A stretch of 64,000 nt of DNA from Ichthyophis bannanicus (GCA_033557465.1 CM066031.1:1441440163-1441504162); one strand, 5' to 3'. Counted from the stretch's first letter, positions 44,318-56,810 are shown. A program made the numbers and translations. Notes: a model not told the origin generated them from the sequence alone.

Positions 44318-45285
44318 ATACATAAGAAACACGATAAAGAAAGTCTACTTCAAACTTAAAATACTCAAACAATTACGTCCACTGGTATATTTTCAAGATT
44401 TCATTAATATAATACAGGCAACCATAACCCCGCATTTTGACTTTTCCAATCTAATTCTCTTAGGCATAACGAAACAAAACATCAAAAGAATACAACTAGC
44501 ACAGAACGCAGCAGCCAGAATTGTAATGAATGTAAATTCACTCCAACATATTACCCCAATATTAGCATCCCTGCATTGGCTGCCAATACAAAGCAGGATA
44601 ATATATAAGACTGTAATAACCACATTTAAAACCCAAAATGGCATGGCGCCAATCCCATTAAGCAAACTTATATGTAAGGAAACACAAAAAGTCTCCCACA
44701 GAAAAGGACACTCAAATAAATTAAAGACACCAAATGACTTTATAAAAGCAAACAAACAAACTAATAACAGAGCATTCTCACATGCGGCCCCCATCATTTG
44801 GAACTCCATCCCGGAGGACCTACGCTCATCAACAGAAATTATAGAACTCCGTAAAAAACTGAAAACCTATCTCTTCACCTTGCATTACAATACTATAGCT
44901 AATCCACTGATCATCCCAGAAAAAGGCTAAAACACGCGCAAACGAATAAAGCTAAACCTCATAACTCAACAGATACTACATTTACTTGTAAATATCAACG
45001 ACTCAATCCAATAGAGCTTACAACTCTGAAATTGTAAATAGTTATTAACCTTTGTTCTTGTTCCATAAGGTATCTATAATGTATTTGTTCTTGTTCCATA
45101 ATGTATCCAACCATTATATTGCTCTGTTATGTATTTAAGCATTACACTGTTTATTGTCAAAAATTGTTCCATGTAAAAACAAGCTCTTGCTTTGTTGACT
45201 GTTGTTCAATTGTGAACCGCACCTGAACTCCGGAAGATGCGGGATATAAATGATTGTTAAATAAAAAAATAAATAAAATAAAAAA
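44318..45285 (+). mobile_element. L2-like LINE 3' fragment inside CR1
   Basis: The + strand frame (about 44324-44930) has LKILKQLRPLVYFQDFINII, AQNAAARIVMNVNSLQHITP, LHWLPIQSRIIYKTVITTFK, IIWNSIPEDLRSSTEIIELR and LKTYLF. The tail ends in GGGATATAAATGATTGTT and AAATA repeats. On each side CR1 sequence resumes (CAGAATTATAC / TAATACTGTAAATTAGG). The frame is intact over this fragment. Confidence 0.85.
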
Positions 45286-46509
45286 TAATACTGTAAATTA
45301 GGTCTCAGCAAAGATTTATACAAAGTCACTATTACCTCCTTTTTCCTGCTGGCCATTACTCTCCCTATGCGCCCAAGCATCGTTCAAGTTTTCGCCGTCA
45401 ACCTTTCTACCTGTTTAGCAACCTTCAGATCATCAGAAACAATTACACCCAGGTTCTGCTCTTCTTTCATGGACAGATGCACTTTGCCTCCTATAATATA
45501 CTGCTCCCTTGGATTTTTGCAGCCCAAATGCATGATGCTGCATTTTTTAGCCTTAAATCTCAGCTGCCAGATTCTTGACCATTCTTCAAGCTTTGCTAAA
45601 TCTCTCTTTATGTTATCTACACCTTCCTGAGTGTATACTCTATTGCGGATTTTGGTATCATCTGCAAAGAGGAAACCCTTACCTGATAGCCCTTCCACAA
45701 TATCATTTACGAAGATGTTAAAAAGAATCAGACTAATGAAAGATCCCCAAGGTACACCACTGCTAACATCCTTCTCCTCAGAGTAAGCACCATTTATCTG
45801 TATCCTTTGTTGCCTCCCACTCAACCAATTTCTAACCCAGTCAACACTTTAGGGTCCATTCTTAAGGCATTCAATTTATTTATAAGTCACCTGTGAGGAA
45901 CAGTGTCAAAGACCTTACTGAAATCTACGTAAATCACATCTAGAGCTCTCCCTCAGTTGAACTCTCTGGTCACCCAGTCAAAGAAATTAATGAGATTTAG
46001 CTGACAAGACCCGCCTCTCTTAAAACCATGCTGCCTCGGATCCTGCAAGCCATTGGATTCCAGAAATCTCACTATTCTCTGTTTTATCAGCTTTTCGATT
46101 AGTCTACTCACCACAGAGGTCAGATTAACCGGCCTGTAGTTCCCAACCTCATCCTTAGTTCCGCTTTTCTGTAAAGGGACCACATGTGCCTTTCTCCAGT
46201 CTTCTGGGACCATGCCAAACTCTAAAGAAGCATTAAAAAGGTCAGACAGTGGAGCCGCTAGAACTTCCCTAAGTTCCTTCTGCACTCTCGGGTGTATCCC
46301 ACCCAGCCTCATTGCTTGTCTACTTTTAGTTTAGCTAGCTCCTCATGAACACAGTCTTCTGAAAAACATTCAAGATCCAGTTTGTTTCTATTCCTATTTG
46401 TGGGTGTTTTCTGAAGTCTTGTTTCTGGCCCTTCAACTTTGAACACAGAGCAGAACTATTTGTTAAGCAATTCCACTTTATCCTCATCAGCTACTACATA
46501 GCTTATCCT

Positions 46510-46725
46510 GTATATAGCTGTATATAACTACTTTTACATAACTCAGCCTATATATACCTCACCAAAAGATCAATGCCTTTACTCCCACAACCACTCTCCT
46601 GCGTTAACACTGCATCCTTACCCCTACTAACTACACTCCTTGATTGTTTGAAGTGTAAACCACTTTGATTTCAGGACAAAGCGGTATATAAATCCTTTTA
46701 AATAAATAAAATAAATAAATATTCC
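46510..46725 (+). mobile_element. L2-family 3' tail inserted in CR1
   Basis: Non-coding tail with AAGTGTAAACCACTTTGATT and CGGTATATAAATCCTTTT followed by AAATA repeats, matching the end of the LINE at 9375-11640. CR1 linker coding resumes at about 46726. Confidence 0.8.
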
Positions 46726-46810
46726 TCCCCTTCACCCTTCAGTCTGACAATACCACTTTTGCACTTCCTCCTCTCGCTAACATATCTGAAAAATGTTTTG
46801 TTTCCCCCCC

Positions 46811-47729
46811 CCTCCCCCCCATTTTACAGCATTGGCTATTGTTCTTTGCCCACTTCTTCTGCCTGTGAAGGAATTCTGTATATAACACCAATGCAAATAG
46901 ATGCAAAAGGACTAGTGGCAAAAGCAGAGTGCATCAAACTTCATCTCCTTTAAAATAAATGTTGCCATACCACTTCCCTGTGCTTCTGTTATAAAGGCAT
47001 TCTTTCCTGGTCCTCATACTACTGAGCTACTGCTTCAGCTGCCACCATGGGGTCCTCAGCAAAATTTGGCTTGGGCGGGGGGGGGGGGGGGCATGTCATT
47101 TGAATTTATGCTACTGAGTCTAAGTAACTTTAAACTCAAAATCTGTTATGACTTTGCAAGAGGATGTATTTCCAGTTGTTTTGGAAGCAGCATATGGAAA
47201 ACTCCATGGCCTTGTGAGTCTCTATGTCCTGGCAGGTCCCACAACAGTGTTTACATTCAATCTCTTACCATAGTCAGCAAAGTCAGCATCTTCCAAATAC
47301 ATGAAAAATGTTGTGTCCTGCTTGTACCCAGAGGCTAAATCTTTGGCCTGTAGAATTTTAGTGCAATTGGGAAGCTAAATATCCAATTTGAGTGCAATTG
47401 GGAAGCTAAATATCCAACTTTACTGTTAGAATTCTCTATCTTTCTGATATCCCTATCTATAGCTAAACATACAGCATTGAAACTATAATTTCTATTGGAA
47501 CTACTCTAGACATAATGTCCTATCTTTGCACAAGAAAATCAAGAATTTGATTCTGTTCATACAGACCTTAGTTTATCCAACTCCCTTCTCCTACCTTACC
47601 AGTGGATTAGTTCAGAGGTCTCTCTTCCTATATTCTGAACTTTCCAAGTTTATGCTCCTAGTCCTAGCATTCATCTTTGCGTCAAACTTGTCTTCCTTGT
47701 ATATTTCTTTGGCTTTTCCCAAACATTCC
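46811..47729. other. Non-coding sequence with homopolymers
   Basis: A C-rich tract near 46805-46820 and a run of 16 or more G near 47077-47093. Two direct copies of AGTGCAATTGGGAAGCTAAATATCC-type sequence occur at about 47361-47385 and 47391-47415. No gene. Confidence 0.5.
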
Positions 47730-48201
47730 AGTTGAGGCTTCAGAGTCCATATACTGCTTAAGCAAAGCCAGTGCCTCCAGAAAGGACTCAATAGAATTGC
47801 GCACTCTTGTAGTCTATGGCAGGAACACTACCATAAATTGTTCAAGCCCTTCAGCATCTACTACATCTGTCCCTTATTTCACTTCTGGATCTACATAGTA
47901 ACACAGCAGCTTTTGGGCACCTACTCAGTGCTACTACAGTGCTTTAGCTGATCCCAGTTAATCTTGCATGGTAGTTTTTACTGGTTGATGGTCCCAAGCT
48001 TCTCAGTTGCCCAGAGCTATATATGCCATTGTCCTCCTCTGTAAGGCCTGGAGCCACATGTAAATCCCACTGTCCTGAGGACCAAACAGTCACTTTCACC
48101 TTTTCAAATGTTGCCAAAAGGGCCTCAGGATCATCTCCAGGTCTCATTTTTGGCAAAGTAATTTCCATCCTAGAGTTGGCCACTGGGCCTTCTGCTGCCA
48201 T
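47730..48201 (-). pseudogene. SCAN-domain gag remnant (Gmr1-like Ty3/gypsy)
   Basis: The minus-strand frame 48201-47944 reads ...ITLPKMRPGDDPEALLATFEK, then GQWDLHVAPGLT. A shifted continuation near 47870-47750 gives EGLEQF and SFLEALALLKQYMDSEAS. Together these match the helical SCAN fold, which in vertebrates occurs in Gmr1-like retrotransposon gag as well as zinc-finger proteins. No zinc fingers or retroelement polymerase lie nearby. Frameshifts indicate a dead copy. Confidence 0.55.
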
Positions 48202-48639
48202 CTATGCAACACTTTGATCTCATTGATGAACCTCTCACTATTGCTGCTGCTGCTGTGGTAAGTATCTGATTGCTTTTGTCTGAGTCAATGTGTTGTTGCA
48301 GATGTTTCAAGGTCTGTTGCTACTATGTCACATTTAATGCATCAATTGTGGCAGTACTGCTATTACTCCAACTACTTCTCCAACTCCATGCCCGTGGAGC
48401 TTTAATACTTGGTACCCTACACATCAGCAGCAAATCTACTTTATCATTAGCATAAAGGGTAAGTTGAGGAAGGGTTATAGTAACAGCTAGAGTCAAGCTT
48501 GTACTGATGACAGCCGGGAGATATCTTTAGCTAGAATAATGTAGACAAGAGCAACCACACAGGCCAGATGAACCAAATGGTCTTTAACTGCTGATTTCTA
48601 TGACATTTCTGTGTTTGAGCTGAGGGAGAACCCATCAAA

Positions 48640-49140
48640 CAAATCTGATCAAGTTTTTATAGGGGACTGCAATAGTAGATTGGGGTAAGTGCTGAATTTG
48701 GTTTACTTAAATTTCAGCAAAGCTTTTGAATAAAATAGCATAATTGCCTTGTTGTTCTACTGGATAGAAATAAAAAGTAACGGGATGTATCTGATATCTT
48801 GTTATTAGACTTAAATATATGTGTGATGAACTTTCAAGTGCTATGCTCCCTTCATCAGATCAGTGAAAGATGAACTAAGCAGAGTGGCTGGACCCGATCA
48901 TTGCATAGATGACCTTACAATTAGGATATTGAAAAGGAATGTCAAACTATTCATGAAGACATCTGAGATAAAAATGATCAAACACTTTCAAATGGATAAA
49001 AAGGGGAATTAATGTATGAATCAAGAGAGAGGCCTTGAGGTGATAGTGTCTGAGGCTCTCAAAGTGTCAAAACAATGAGACAAGGCGGTGGGCAAATCAG
49101 GAAGGATGCTAGGCTCCATACAGAGAGGAATAACCAGAGT
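48640..49140 (+). mobile_element. Old CR1-like LINE fragment
   Basis: Across stops: VYLNFSKAFE (48700-48730) and, at 49080-49130, KAVGKSGRMLGSIQRGITR, the CR1 motif that precedes the carboxy-terminal region. Very degraded, + strand. Confidence 0.6.
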
Positions 49141-49776
49141 TGGCTCAAAGTGTTGGTGCCCTAGGCAGACCTTAAGCCTTATGCCTTGCCTGGCTGTCAG
49201 AACCTATTATTTAGCTTTGAATGCCTTGTTCTTTGCTGACCCTCCCCAGAATCTGCCACCCTTGGCAACTGCCTAGTTTGCCTGGTTGTTGGACAGGCGT
49301 TGTCGAGAGCTGGTGGCTTCTGTAGATGAATGTTTCTGAAACTGCTCTGCAGGGCTCTCATCTTTGATGGATTGGAAAGCAAAGTTTCTTTATCTTTATC
49401 TTTTTTTTTTTTTTTTTTCAAAAAAGTGTTTATTAGAAGCACTTAAAACAATACAACAACAGTTACAAAGTTGCTCCCAATTTTCCAGTATACAGTCAAA
49501 CTCAAATGCCTGCATACCCCGGGCAGGGTTTTTCCTTATCCTCGCCCCAGGGTGTTGCTACAGTGCCATTCCAAATTTCCGTCATCGACCTATCCTTCCC
49601 TCTGCCCCACCCCACCCTCCCGGGATCCACGAGGCCAGCGGGGGGTTCCCTCCTCTTCGATAGAGCTCACCCGAGTTCTACCCCAAACAGAGAATCTCGC
49701 TACGAACTTTGGGCCCCAAATTTTGAATATAGGGCGTCCACACCAGGAGAAAGGAAGCCCAACTGCGGGGATGACG

Positions 49777-52700
49777 CTATGCACTTCTCCACTCCAACAA
49801 CATATAATGATGAAATCCATTGCGCCATTCCCAAAAGGAGGGGGCTGCAGGCTCTAACCACCGCCTCAAGACAGGGCCTTTCCCCACCAGACATGCCTTC
49901 CGTATCAACAGTTTCTGCCACCTACCCTTCGGGTGGAGTGGTCCCAGCTGATCCAGCACTGTGAGCCGCCCTGTCCAGCAAACCTGTTGTTGTAATATCT
50001 CGCTCAAAAAAGTTGCTATTTTCATCCAATAACGGCGAATGTGCGGGCAACCCCACCACATATGACCTAGATCCGCTAGTGGACATGCACATTTCGGGCA
50101 CCCCCCGTAATCCGTAAGATGACTACGCAGTGCCCTCCGCGGAGAGAAATGGGCTCGGACAATACTCTTAAACTGGATTTCCCGCCAGCGGGCTCCCTCC
50201 GCCAAACCGGCCACCCTGCACAGCGCCGCCTTTATGGAACCCGGAGCCACCACACAACCCAATTCTCGCGCCCAGGAAGCCTCTTCCGCCGAGTAGTCTA
50301 CTGACTGCAGATAGGGCTCTAAGGCTTTTTTAAAATGTGTAATAGTTGGTGTGTCCCCAGTTCCCAAGGCGAAGAACTCTAAAATCCGCGCAGAGCGGTC
50401 AGTCCGTAGTTCCCGTCTCGCCACGGAGTTCACATAATGCGATAACTGCCGGTAGGGGAATAAAGAAGTCACAGGGCACAAGTCATATTCATGACAAAGC
50501 GCTTCCAGAGATTTGCACCGCCCGTCTAAATCAACTACGTGCCCCAACAGCCGTATTCCGACCTGTGCCCATCGAGCAAAGGGGGTCGACCCTGAACCCG
50601 AGGGGAAGAGAGCGTTCCCCTGCAGCGGCAGCCAACTGGAAGTCTCCGGGGAACTCTCCCACAGTGCATTCAGCCGCTGCCAAGTACGCCGCGCTGCCTG
50701 TACCAACACACTTTTCACTATAGGACCCGGTAAAACCGCCCGCGGAAGGTGCAGAACCGCCAGCAATGAATGCGGTGCCACTAAAGCCTCTTCCACCTCC
50801 CTTGGGGTATACGGCTCCGTATTACCAAGCCAGTCCCCCAGGTGTCTAGCCTGGCAAGCCAAAGCATAGGCCCCGAGATCAGGCACTCCAATCCCTCCAG
50901 TTCTCCAGCCCCCCTGTAAACGGCATAGCGGGATACGCGCCTTAGCTCCCCGCCAAAGAAACCCACGAAATTCCCGTTCGAGACGTAAGAGATCACGACG
51001 GAGCAACCAGACCGGCAAGGTTTGTAGCCAATAAAGAATCTGCGGTAGTATCACCATCCCCAAGACTGCCGCTCGGCCCAAGAGGGACAAGGGGAGAGGC
51101 ATCCAGGCCCGAAGCTGCGAGCGAACTTTTGACCAAATACGCTCAAAATTCTGTTTGTACAATGCCGATGTATCTTTGGTGAGCATGATCCCCAGATAAA
51201 TGAAAGAGGCATCCGCCCATCGCAGCGGGAAGCTCCCCCCCCAACGCTCCCGTAGCCGACCCCCAATGTCCAAGGCTTCCGACTTGTCTTGATTGATCCG
51301 TAGACCCGCAAACGCACCATATCGAGCAAATTCAGCAAGTAGATTCGGCAATGAGTGTTGTGGGTCGCATAAATGAACCAAGATGTCATCCGCAAAGGCG
51401 GCCACTTTAAAACCCCAGGGCCCAAGGGGGACACCACGTATCGCATTAGAGCCCACTATGCTCCGTAACAGGGGATCGAGAGTTAACACAAATAACAACG
51501 GGGAGAGTGGGCAGCCCTGTCGCGTGCCCCGTGCAAGATTGAATGAATCGGACAAGGCCCCATTACATAAAATACTAGCAGTAGGGTGTGCGTATAATAA
51601 GTTCACCATTGCGATAAAGGGGTCACCCAGCCCATAACGGGGTAAGAGGAACTTCAAATAGTCCCAGTTGACCCGGTCAAACGCCTTTTACGTGTCGAAA
51701 CTGATCAACAGGGACTGTATCTCCCGCGCACGCACCCATTCTATGGAGGCTAGAATCTTCCGCAGGTTCCGCACCGCATGCCTCCCTTGCACAAAACCCA
51801 CCTGTGACTCATGCAGCAGGCCTCCTAGGACGGCAGCCAAGCGATCCGCTAGAACCTTTGCAAGCACCTTTAAGTCAAAATTCAATAAGGAGATGGGCCT
51901 ATAAGAGACAGCCAGCAGGGGGTCCTTACCAGGTTTAGGAATCAGAGTGATAAATGCATGATTCATTCCCCAATTAAACTTCCCCTGTTCCACCCTCTTG
52001 CGATACACCTCGGTTAAAACAGGGGTAAGACGGCCTACCAATAATTTTTAGAACTCTGCACCAAAACCGTCCGGTCCAGGCGACTTGTAACAGGTAGCCC
52101 CCTTGATTACTTTATGTATCTCCTCTTCTGCCACCGGCGCACCCAGCACCGAGCGTTACTCCGCGGTCAACATAGGAAGGTTCAATTCCTGAAAGTAGCT
52201 TTCCATGGATACCAACGACCCGGCGGGTCCCTGATATAATTTCTGGAAGAAACCGCGGAACACTTGGGCTATGGCCTGACTTTTTGTATGCAATTGGCCC
52301 TGATCGTCGCGCAGTGCCGCTATAGAGCGGGACCCCCGGCTGCCACGTAAACAGCGCGCTAGAAGTCGCCCTGGTTTGTTCCCAAAACGATAAAGTTGAT
52401 ACCGGTAATATAACAGCGATTTTTTTGCCCGCTGATGGAGCAGTTCATTGAGAGATGATTGCAACTCCCAAAGCGAGCGTCTATTAACCACCGTGGGGTT
52501 CCCGGCGCACCGTCGACGAGCCTTTACAACCTGTCGCTCCAATTGCACTATGCGGGACGCAATTAACTTCCGCTTCCGTGCCCCATAGGCAATAATGTCA
52601 CCGCGCAGGACCACCTTCGCTGTTTCCCACAATAGCTCAGGCTCATCTCTATGCTGCCGATGGTTGTCCATGAATTCGCCCCATCGCTGCTCCAAGTAAG

Positions 52701-53505
52701 TATGAAATTCGGCATCCCCGTACAGCCCCAGAGGAAACCGCCAAATGCGCTATGAGGGAGTGGGGTCCCCCCACCGCAAGTCTACCCATACTGGCGCATG
52801 ATCGGATATCACGCCCGGACCAATCTCCGCCCCTCCCACCTGTGCGAATAACCTTTCCGAGAGCAAGACGTAGTCAATCCGTGCACTTGAGTCATGAGCC
52901 CGCGACTGATGCGTAAAGTCCCGCTCTAGTGGGTGAAGTAAACGCCACGGGTCTACTAACCCGAGGCGGCGTCGTAGTCCTTGAAGTGCTCTAGTGGTCG
53001 GGACCCGCCATCCCTCCCGCCCTCCCCCCGACGTATCTAAATCGATATCCATCACCCCATTACAGTCTCCCACCAGGATCAGAGGGACGTCCGGGAGTTG
53101 CTCAACCTGCGAGGCCAAACGGGCATAAAAGGATGTATCGAGGACATTGGGGGCGTATAGATTACTCAGCACCACCCGCTTTCCCTCCAAGGAGCCAAAT
53201 ACCAAAAGATATCTACCTTTGGGATCAACGTATTGCTGTTCCAAGTCAAATCACACGCGCTTATGGATCAGCAGGACCACCCCACCTTTTTTCCCATTTG
53301 CTGGGGCCCCCCAACTCTGCCCTACCCAATCCCTCTGTAGTTTCGCGTGTTCCTCAGCTGTCTGGTGGGTTTCCTGTAAGAAGGCAATATCACAATGCAG
53401 CCGGGCTAGAGCCTGCAACACTTTATAATGTTTAATAGGGTTGCCGATTCCACAAATATTCCAAGACACAATCTTCAGCTTAAGGCGGGTTATAACAGTA
53501 CCCAT
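49777..53505 (-). pseudogene. L1-type ORF2: endonuclease and reverse transcriptase
   Basis: One frame of about 1242 codons. AP-endonuclease-like domain: KIVSWNICGIGNP, FLQETH, VGDCNGVMDID, DYVLLSERL and the catalytic SDHAPV. Reverse transcriptase: ITLIPKPGKDPLLAVSYRPI, GTRQGCPLSPLLFVLTLDPL, FADDILVHL. The carboxy-terminal Cys/His motif is CPKCACPLADLGHMWWGCPH. Five in-frame stops (53253-53251, 52752-52750, 52158-52156, 52050-52048, 51690-51688) break it without a single frameshift. The catalytic FADD and EN residues are intact. Confidence 0.92.
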
Positions 53506-53519
53506 AGACCAGTGTAGTA

Positions 53520-54810
53520 ATCATCTGTAAGTGAACCCCCCCAGCCTGGGGCCCACCCCTGCACCATCCCAGTTCCTCAGGGTTGATCCCCCACATGACC
53601 TCGCGATCCCAGTGCACCCCCAACCCCTCCCCCCTAGAACCCCCCCTAACCATCCCCCCCTTCTCCAATCCCTTCCCCAACCCCCTCTCCCCCCTAATCT
53701 CAGGACTCTCTCCACCTCCCCACTCTAGAGAAGTCCAGTTCAGGTCCCGCTGAGTGCGCCCGATCCACCACCCATTAGGCAGTATATCAGTAATCCCGCG
53801 AACAAATCGTCCGCCTCTCTTCGGGGTCACTAGCCTACTCAGAATCCCGCACCACTCAGGCTGTCCTGGGCTCCCAAGTCCCCAGACCCCCCAGACCCCC
53901 GATACGTGTCCTAGTAGCCACTGATGGCCCAGCCCTATATGGTAACAAACTTACACAAAGCATAAGCCCCAGCTGAGAAGGGGGTTTTACAACAGGTTCA
54001 AAGGTTAGTATTCTCAGATATTGATAGAGAGTTTTACTAGCAGTGAAAGCCAATACAGTAAACGCAGTCAACTAATCTTGCAGCATTACTAGGCTGGAAC
54101 TAACCCCCCGGGCTATGTTCTACTAGGCCCTCCTCCCACCACAGCATTATTTGCAGACCTTCCAATGTGGGGACAAATAAAAGGGGGATAAAAAGGAAGA
54201 CAGAGCAACCCCAACCAAGTAGGGAGGAACCCAACGTACAAAAATCATGTCTCCGGACTCCATTCCCGCCTCCCACACAGATAGGGCAATTAAGGGGGAG
54301 AGGGAGGGGGACCCAAAACAGCGCAGCAAAACAACACAGCACACACCGATGATCAGTAGGGCACCCCCCCCCCCCCCCCGTCCCCAAACGGCAACAACGT
54401 ATCCCAGGACTAGGCCATCAAACACTTCACATTCCCGGGGGTAAAATACGGTAACATTAAAGGAAAAAATAAATGAAATAAATAAAATTAATAAAGAAAT
54501 AAAGGTCCTGTCCCCCCGATTGCAAAACATTTGCACGTGCCTATATCGAGGAAGGACTCTCCAGGCGAATAATAATAAAAACAAAGGAAAAAGCATAGTC
54601 AATAGGAGACAGTTCTGAGCGGCCTCGTAGAGTCGAAAACAATGTTACAAGTCACCACAAAGCAAGCTAGTAACGAAGTGAAGGGTTCCAGAGGTACATT
54701 ATTGCTCGGCTGATAGTCAATGCTACAGGCCTGACTAGTGCGGAGGCCCGTTTTTCCTCCGGCTGCCATGTGCTGTACTTTCTATAAGGAAACCGGTCAC
54801 ACCAGAAGGC
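53520..54810. other. Inter-ORF region of the L1-type element
   Basis: C-rich (read +) non-coding stretch between ORF1 and ORF2, including 18 C near 54363-54380. The proline-rich open frames here are composition artefacts. Confidence 0.6.
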
Positions 54811-55655
54811 TCAGCGAGGCGGTGTTGAGGGTGTCTGTCCCCTGGCGATCAGTTGATTCACGTACCCCTCCGCCTCTGCAGCCGCTGCAAACACGTGGTG
54901 GGATCCTTCATGTGTTATGTGCAGTTTAGCCGGGTACTGCACAGTGAATCGGATTCCAGCACCAATGAGTTTCTCACAAAGAGGGCATAGTCTCGTCGTT
55001 TTCTACTTAGCACTGCTGAGTAATCTTGCGCCACGCGAATCTTGGATTTGTTGTGAAGAGTTTCCCCCTTCTGTCGTGCTGCATGTAGTATCTTTTCTTT
55101 TTGTGGAAAGTAGGTAAACTTTACCAGCACAATCCTAGGCCGAGTGTCCCTTGTCTGTTTACCGCCGACACGATACGCCCGTTCAATGCGGATCGGGCCG
55201 TCGCGCTCATCTCCCTCCAAGATCTGTGCAAAAAGCGTTTCCAGGTAGCCCTGCAAATCTTTGTCGGCAACGCTCTCGGGTATACCCATGAAGCGGAGGT
55301 TGCTACGCCGTGACCTGTTTTCCAGGTCATCAAGCTTAGCTTCGTGCGTTGCAAGTTGATGCTTTAGGCCAGCAACCTCCGTCTCCAGCACCTCAATTTT
55401 ATCCTCGGCTTGCCCCAGACGGTCTTCAGCCTCCTGAAGTCGATTCCCTAGGCTATCGACAGAGGCACGCAGTCCATCCATCTTTTCATGGAGCACCTCA
55501 AATTGCGGTGAGAGAGCCGCGGCTACCGCCGGGGACATCATGTCGAGTGAGGCAGGGGACTTAGGTGAGCCGGACGTCGTAGCCATGTCAGCCATCTTGC
55601 TGGGGCCAGTGACCCGCTCCCGCTCTCTCCTAGTCGCTTTGGGTGCTGTCGCCAT
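54811..55655 (-). pseudogene. L1-type ORF1 (RNA-binding chaperone)
   Basis: ATG at 55655 (MATAPKATRRERERVTGPSK). About residues 45-115 form a coiled coil with heptad-like leucines, followed by DLENRSRRSNLRFMGIPES, the start of the RRM domain, and YRVGGKQTRDTRPRIVLVKF of the carboxy-terminal domain. The frame as written stops at 54915. A 1-base shift near 54985 restores LCEKLIGAGIRFTVQYPAKL through to QTPSTPPR and a stop at 54813-54811, which I take as the true end (about 280 residues). Confidence 0.85.
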
Positions 55656-55845
55656 GGTATCTATCCACCAAGATCACACACCAGAGCTCTGTATGCACTC
55701 CAAGATACCCGGAAGACCGTTTCGGCCGTTGTCCGCGGGAATTACACGGTTCTAAATCGCCGGTTTGGGCAGCGGGGCACGGAGCGCTCTCAGGATGCGA
55801 CCACTACTCTGCTCGCATCACGTGACCCTCCTTTTTATCTTTATC

Positions 55846-56810
55846 TTTATTTGAGGCTTAATATACTGCTCAATGCAATTGCGTCAGAGCGGTGCACAAA
55901 GTACATAAAAGCTGCAAGGAAAAAAGAAAGGAACGCCAAATGTGTGATAGGATAGATAAGAGAGGAGGAAAGAGCTAAAGAGAAGGGTCAGTAACAAATA
56001 GGGGCTATAAGAAATCAGCGAGGGGGAGGGGAGGGAGGAGAGGGAGTTGGGGGAAGATCAAACGCAAGGCAAAAGAGGTAAGTCTTCAAGCGGGTCTTGA
56101 AGGTTTTCAGGGAGGGTTCCAGGCGGAGGTCCGGGGGAAGCAAATTCCAGAGACGGGGCTCAAGGAAGTAAAAGGCAGAAGAGCAGGTGGATTCGAGGTG
56201 GGCTTGTGAAGGGGAGGGTAGAGTCAGCCGATTAGCATGGATGGAACGGAGAAAAAGGTAGGGAGTGTGAAGGTGAATCTGGTCAGCGAGGTAGAGAGGA
56301 GTACCCATGTGAATGGATTTGTGGGCAAAAGTGAGGACCTTGTATACGGAAGGGAATAGGAAGCCAGTGCAATCGTATGAGAAGTGGGGTGATGTGATCG
56401 AAGCGAGAGGAGCAGGTGAGGATGCGGGCTGCAGTGTTGTGAACTCTCTGAAGGCGTTGTGGTTGGGACTGGGGAAGACCAGCCAGGGAAGCATTGCAGT
56501 AATCAAGACGGGTGACAACGAGTGAGAGGAGAAGGGTGGTCATAGATGAGAAGGAAAGAAAAGGGCGAACAGAACGAAGTTGTCATAGAGTAGAGAAGCA
56601 GCGTTGAACGACGGAGGAAATATGAGCTTTAAAAGATAGGGATGAGTCAAGGGTGACGCCCAGGTATCGTAAAGACGAGACAAGGGGGATGGGAGAAGAG
56701 GAAAGCAAAGGGAGAAGAGGGGGAACGGGACTACCAGTGTTGGTACATTTCTTGGATCCTTCTCTTTTACCGTTGGAGGCTACAACTTTCCCTACTTTTA
56801 ACACAGGCAG
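55846..56810 (-). mobile_element. L2-like LINE 3' fragment
   Basis: The minus-strand frames contain LRYLGVTLDSSLSFKAHISS, LDYCNASLAGLPQSQPQRLQ, FDHITPLLIRLHWLPI, YFLEPRLWNLLPPDLRLEPS and LKTFKTRLKTYLF. The 3' terminus near 55850 carries an AAATAAAGATAAAGATAAA tail that served as the L1 target. It is 5'-truncated near 56810. Confidence 0.8.

Larger units (their letters stand above)
43820..46810 (-). mobile_element. CR1-like LINE split by two L2 insertions
   Basis: The 3' end is at 43820 (AACATAGAAACATGACGGC on the + strand). Reading sense from 46810: KTFFRYVSERRKCKSG-like coding, GGIHPRVQKELREVLAAPLS, NYRPVNLTSVVSRLIEKLI, LILFNIFVNDIVEGLSGK, the catalytic FADDTK, NLGVIVSDDLKVAKQ, VTLYKSLLRPNLQYY and the carboxy-terminal segment. 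These are CR1-clade motifs. It is interrupted by L2 sequence at 44318-45285 and 46510-46725 and by several frameshifts. Confidence 0.85.
49401..55833 (-). mobile_element. Full-length L1-type (L1/Tx1-like) LINE
   Basis: A 6.4-kb element with the 5' end at 55833 (GGAGGGTCACGTGATGCG sense), ORF1 (55655-54811), an inter-ORF region, ORF2 (53505-49777), and a 3' UTR ending in a poly(A) tract (18 T at 49401-49418 on this strand). Flanks TTTATCTTTATC occur at 49389-49400 and 55834-55845 as a probable target-site duplication, though they lie in a simple A-rich LINE tail. It is inserted in the tail of the L2 copy at 55846-56810. It is inactive because of stops. Confidence 0.9.

Noticed and set aside
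50119..51637. Plus-strand open frames opposite the L1-type ORF2
   Set aside because: They mirror the long minus-strand coding frame and lack any domain.
49777..53505. In-frame stops in the L1-type ORF2 as programmed recoding
   Set aside because: All three stop codons are involved at unrelated positions within conserved domains, which is ordinary decay.
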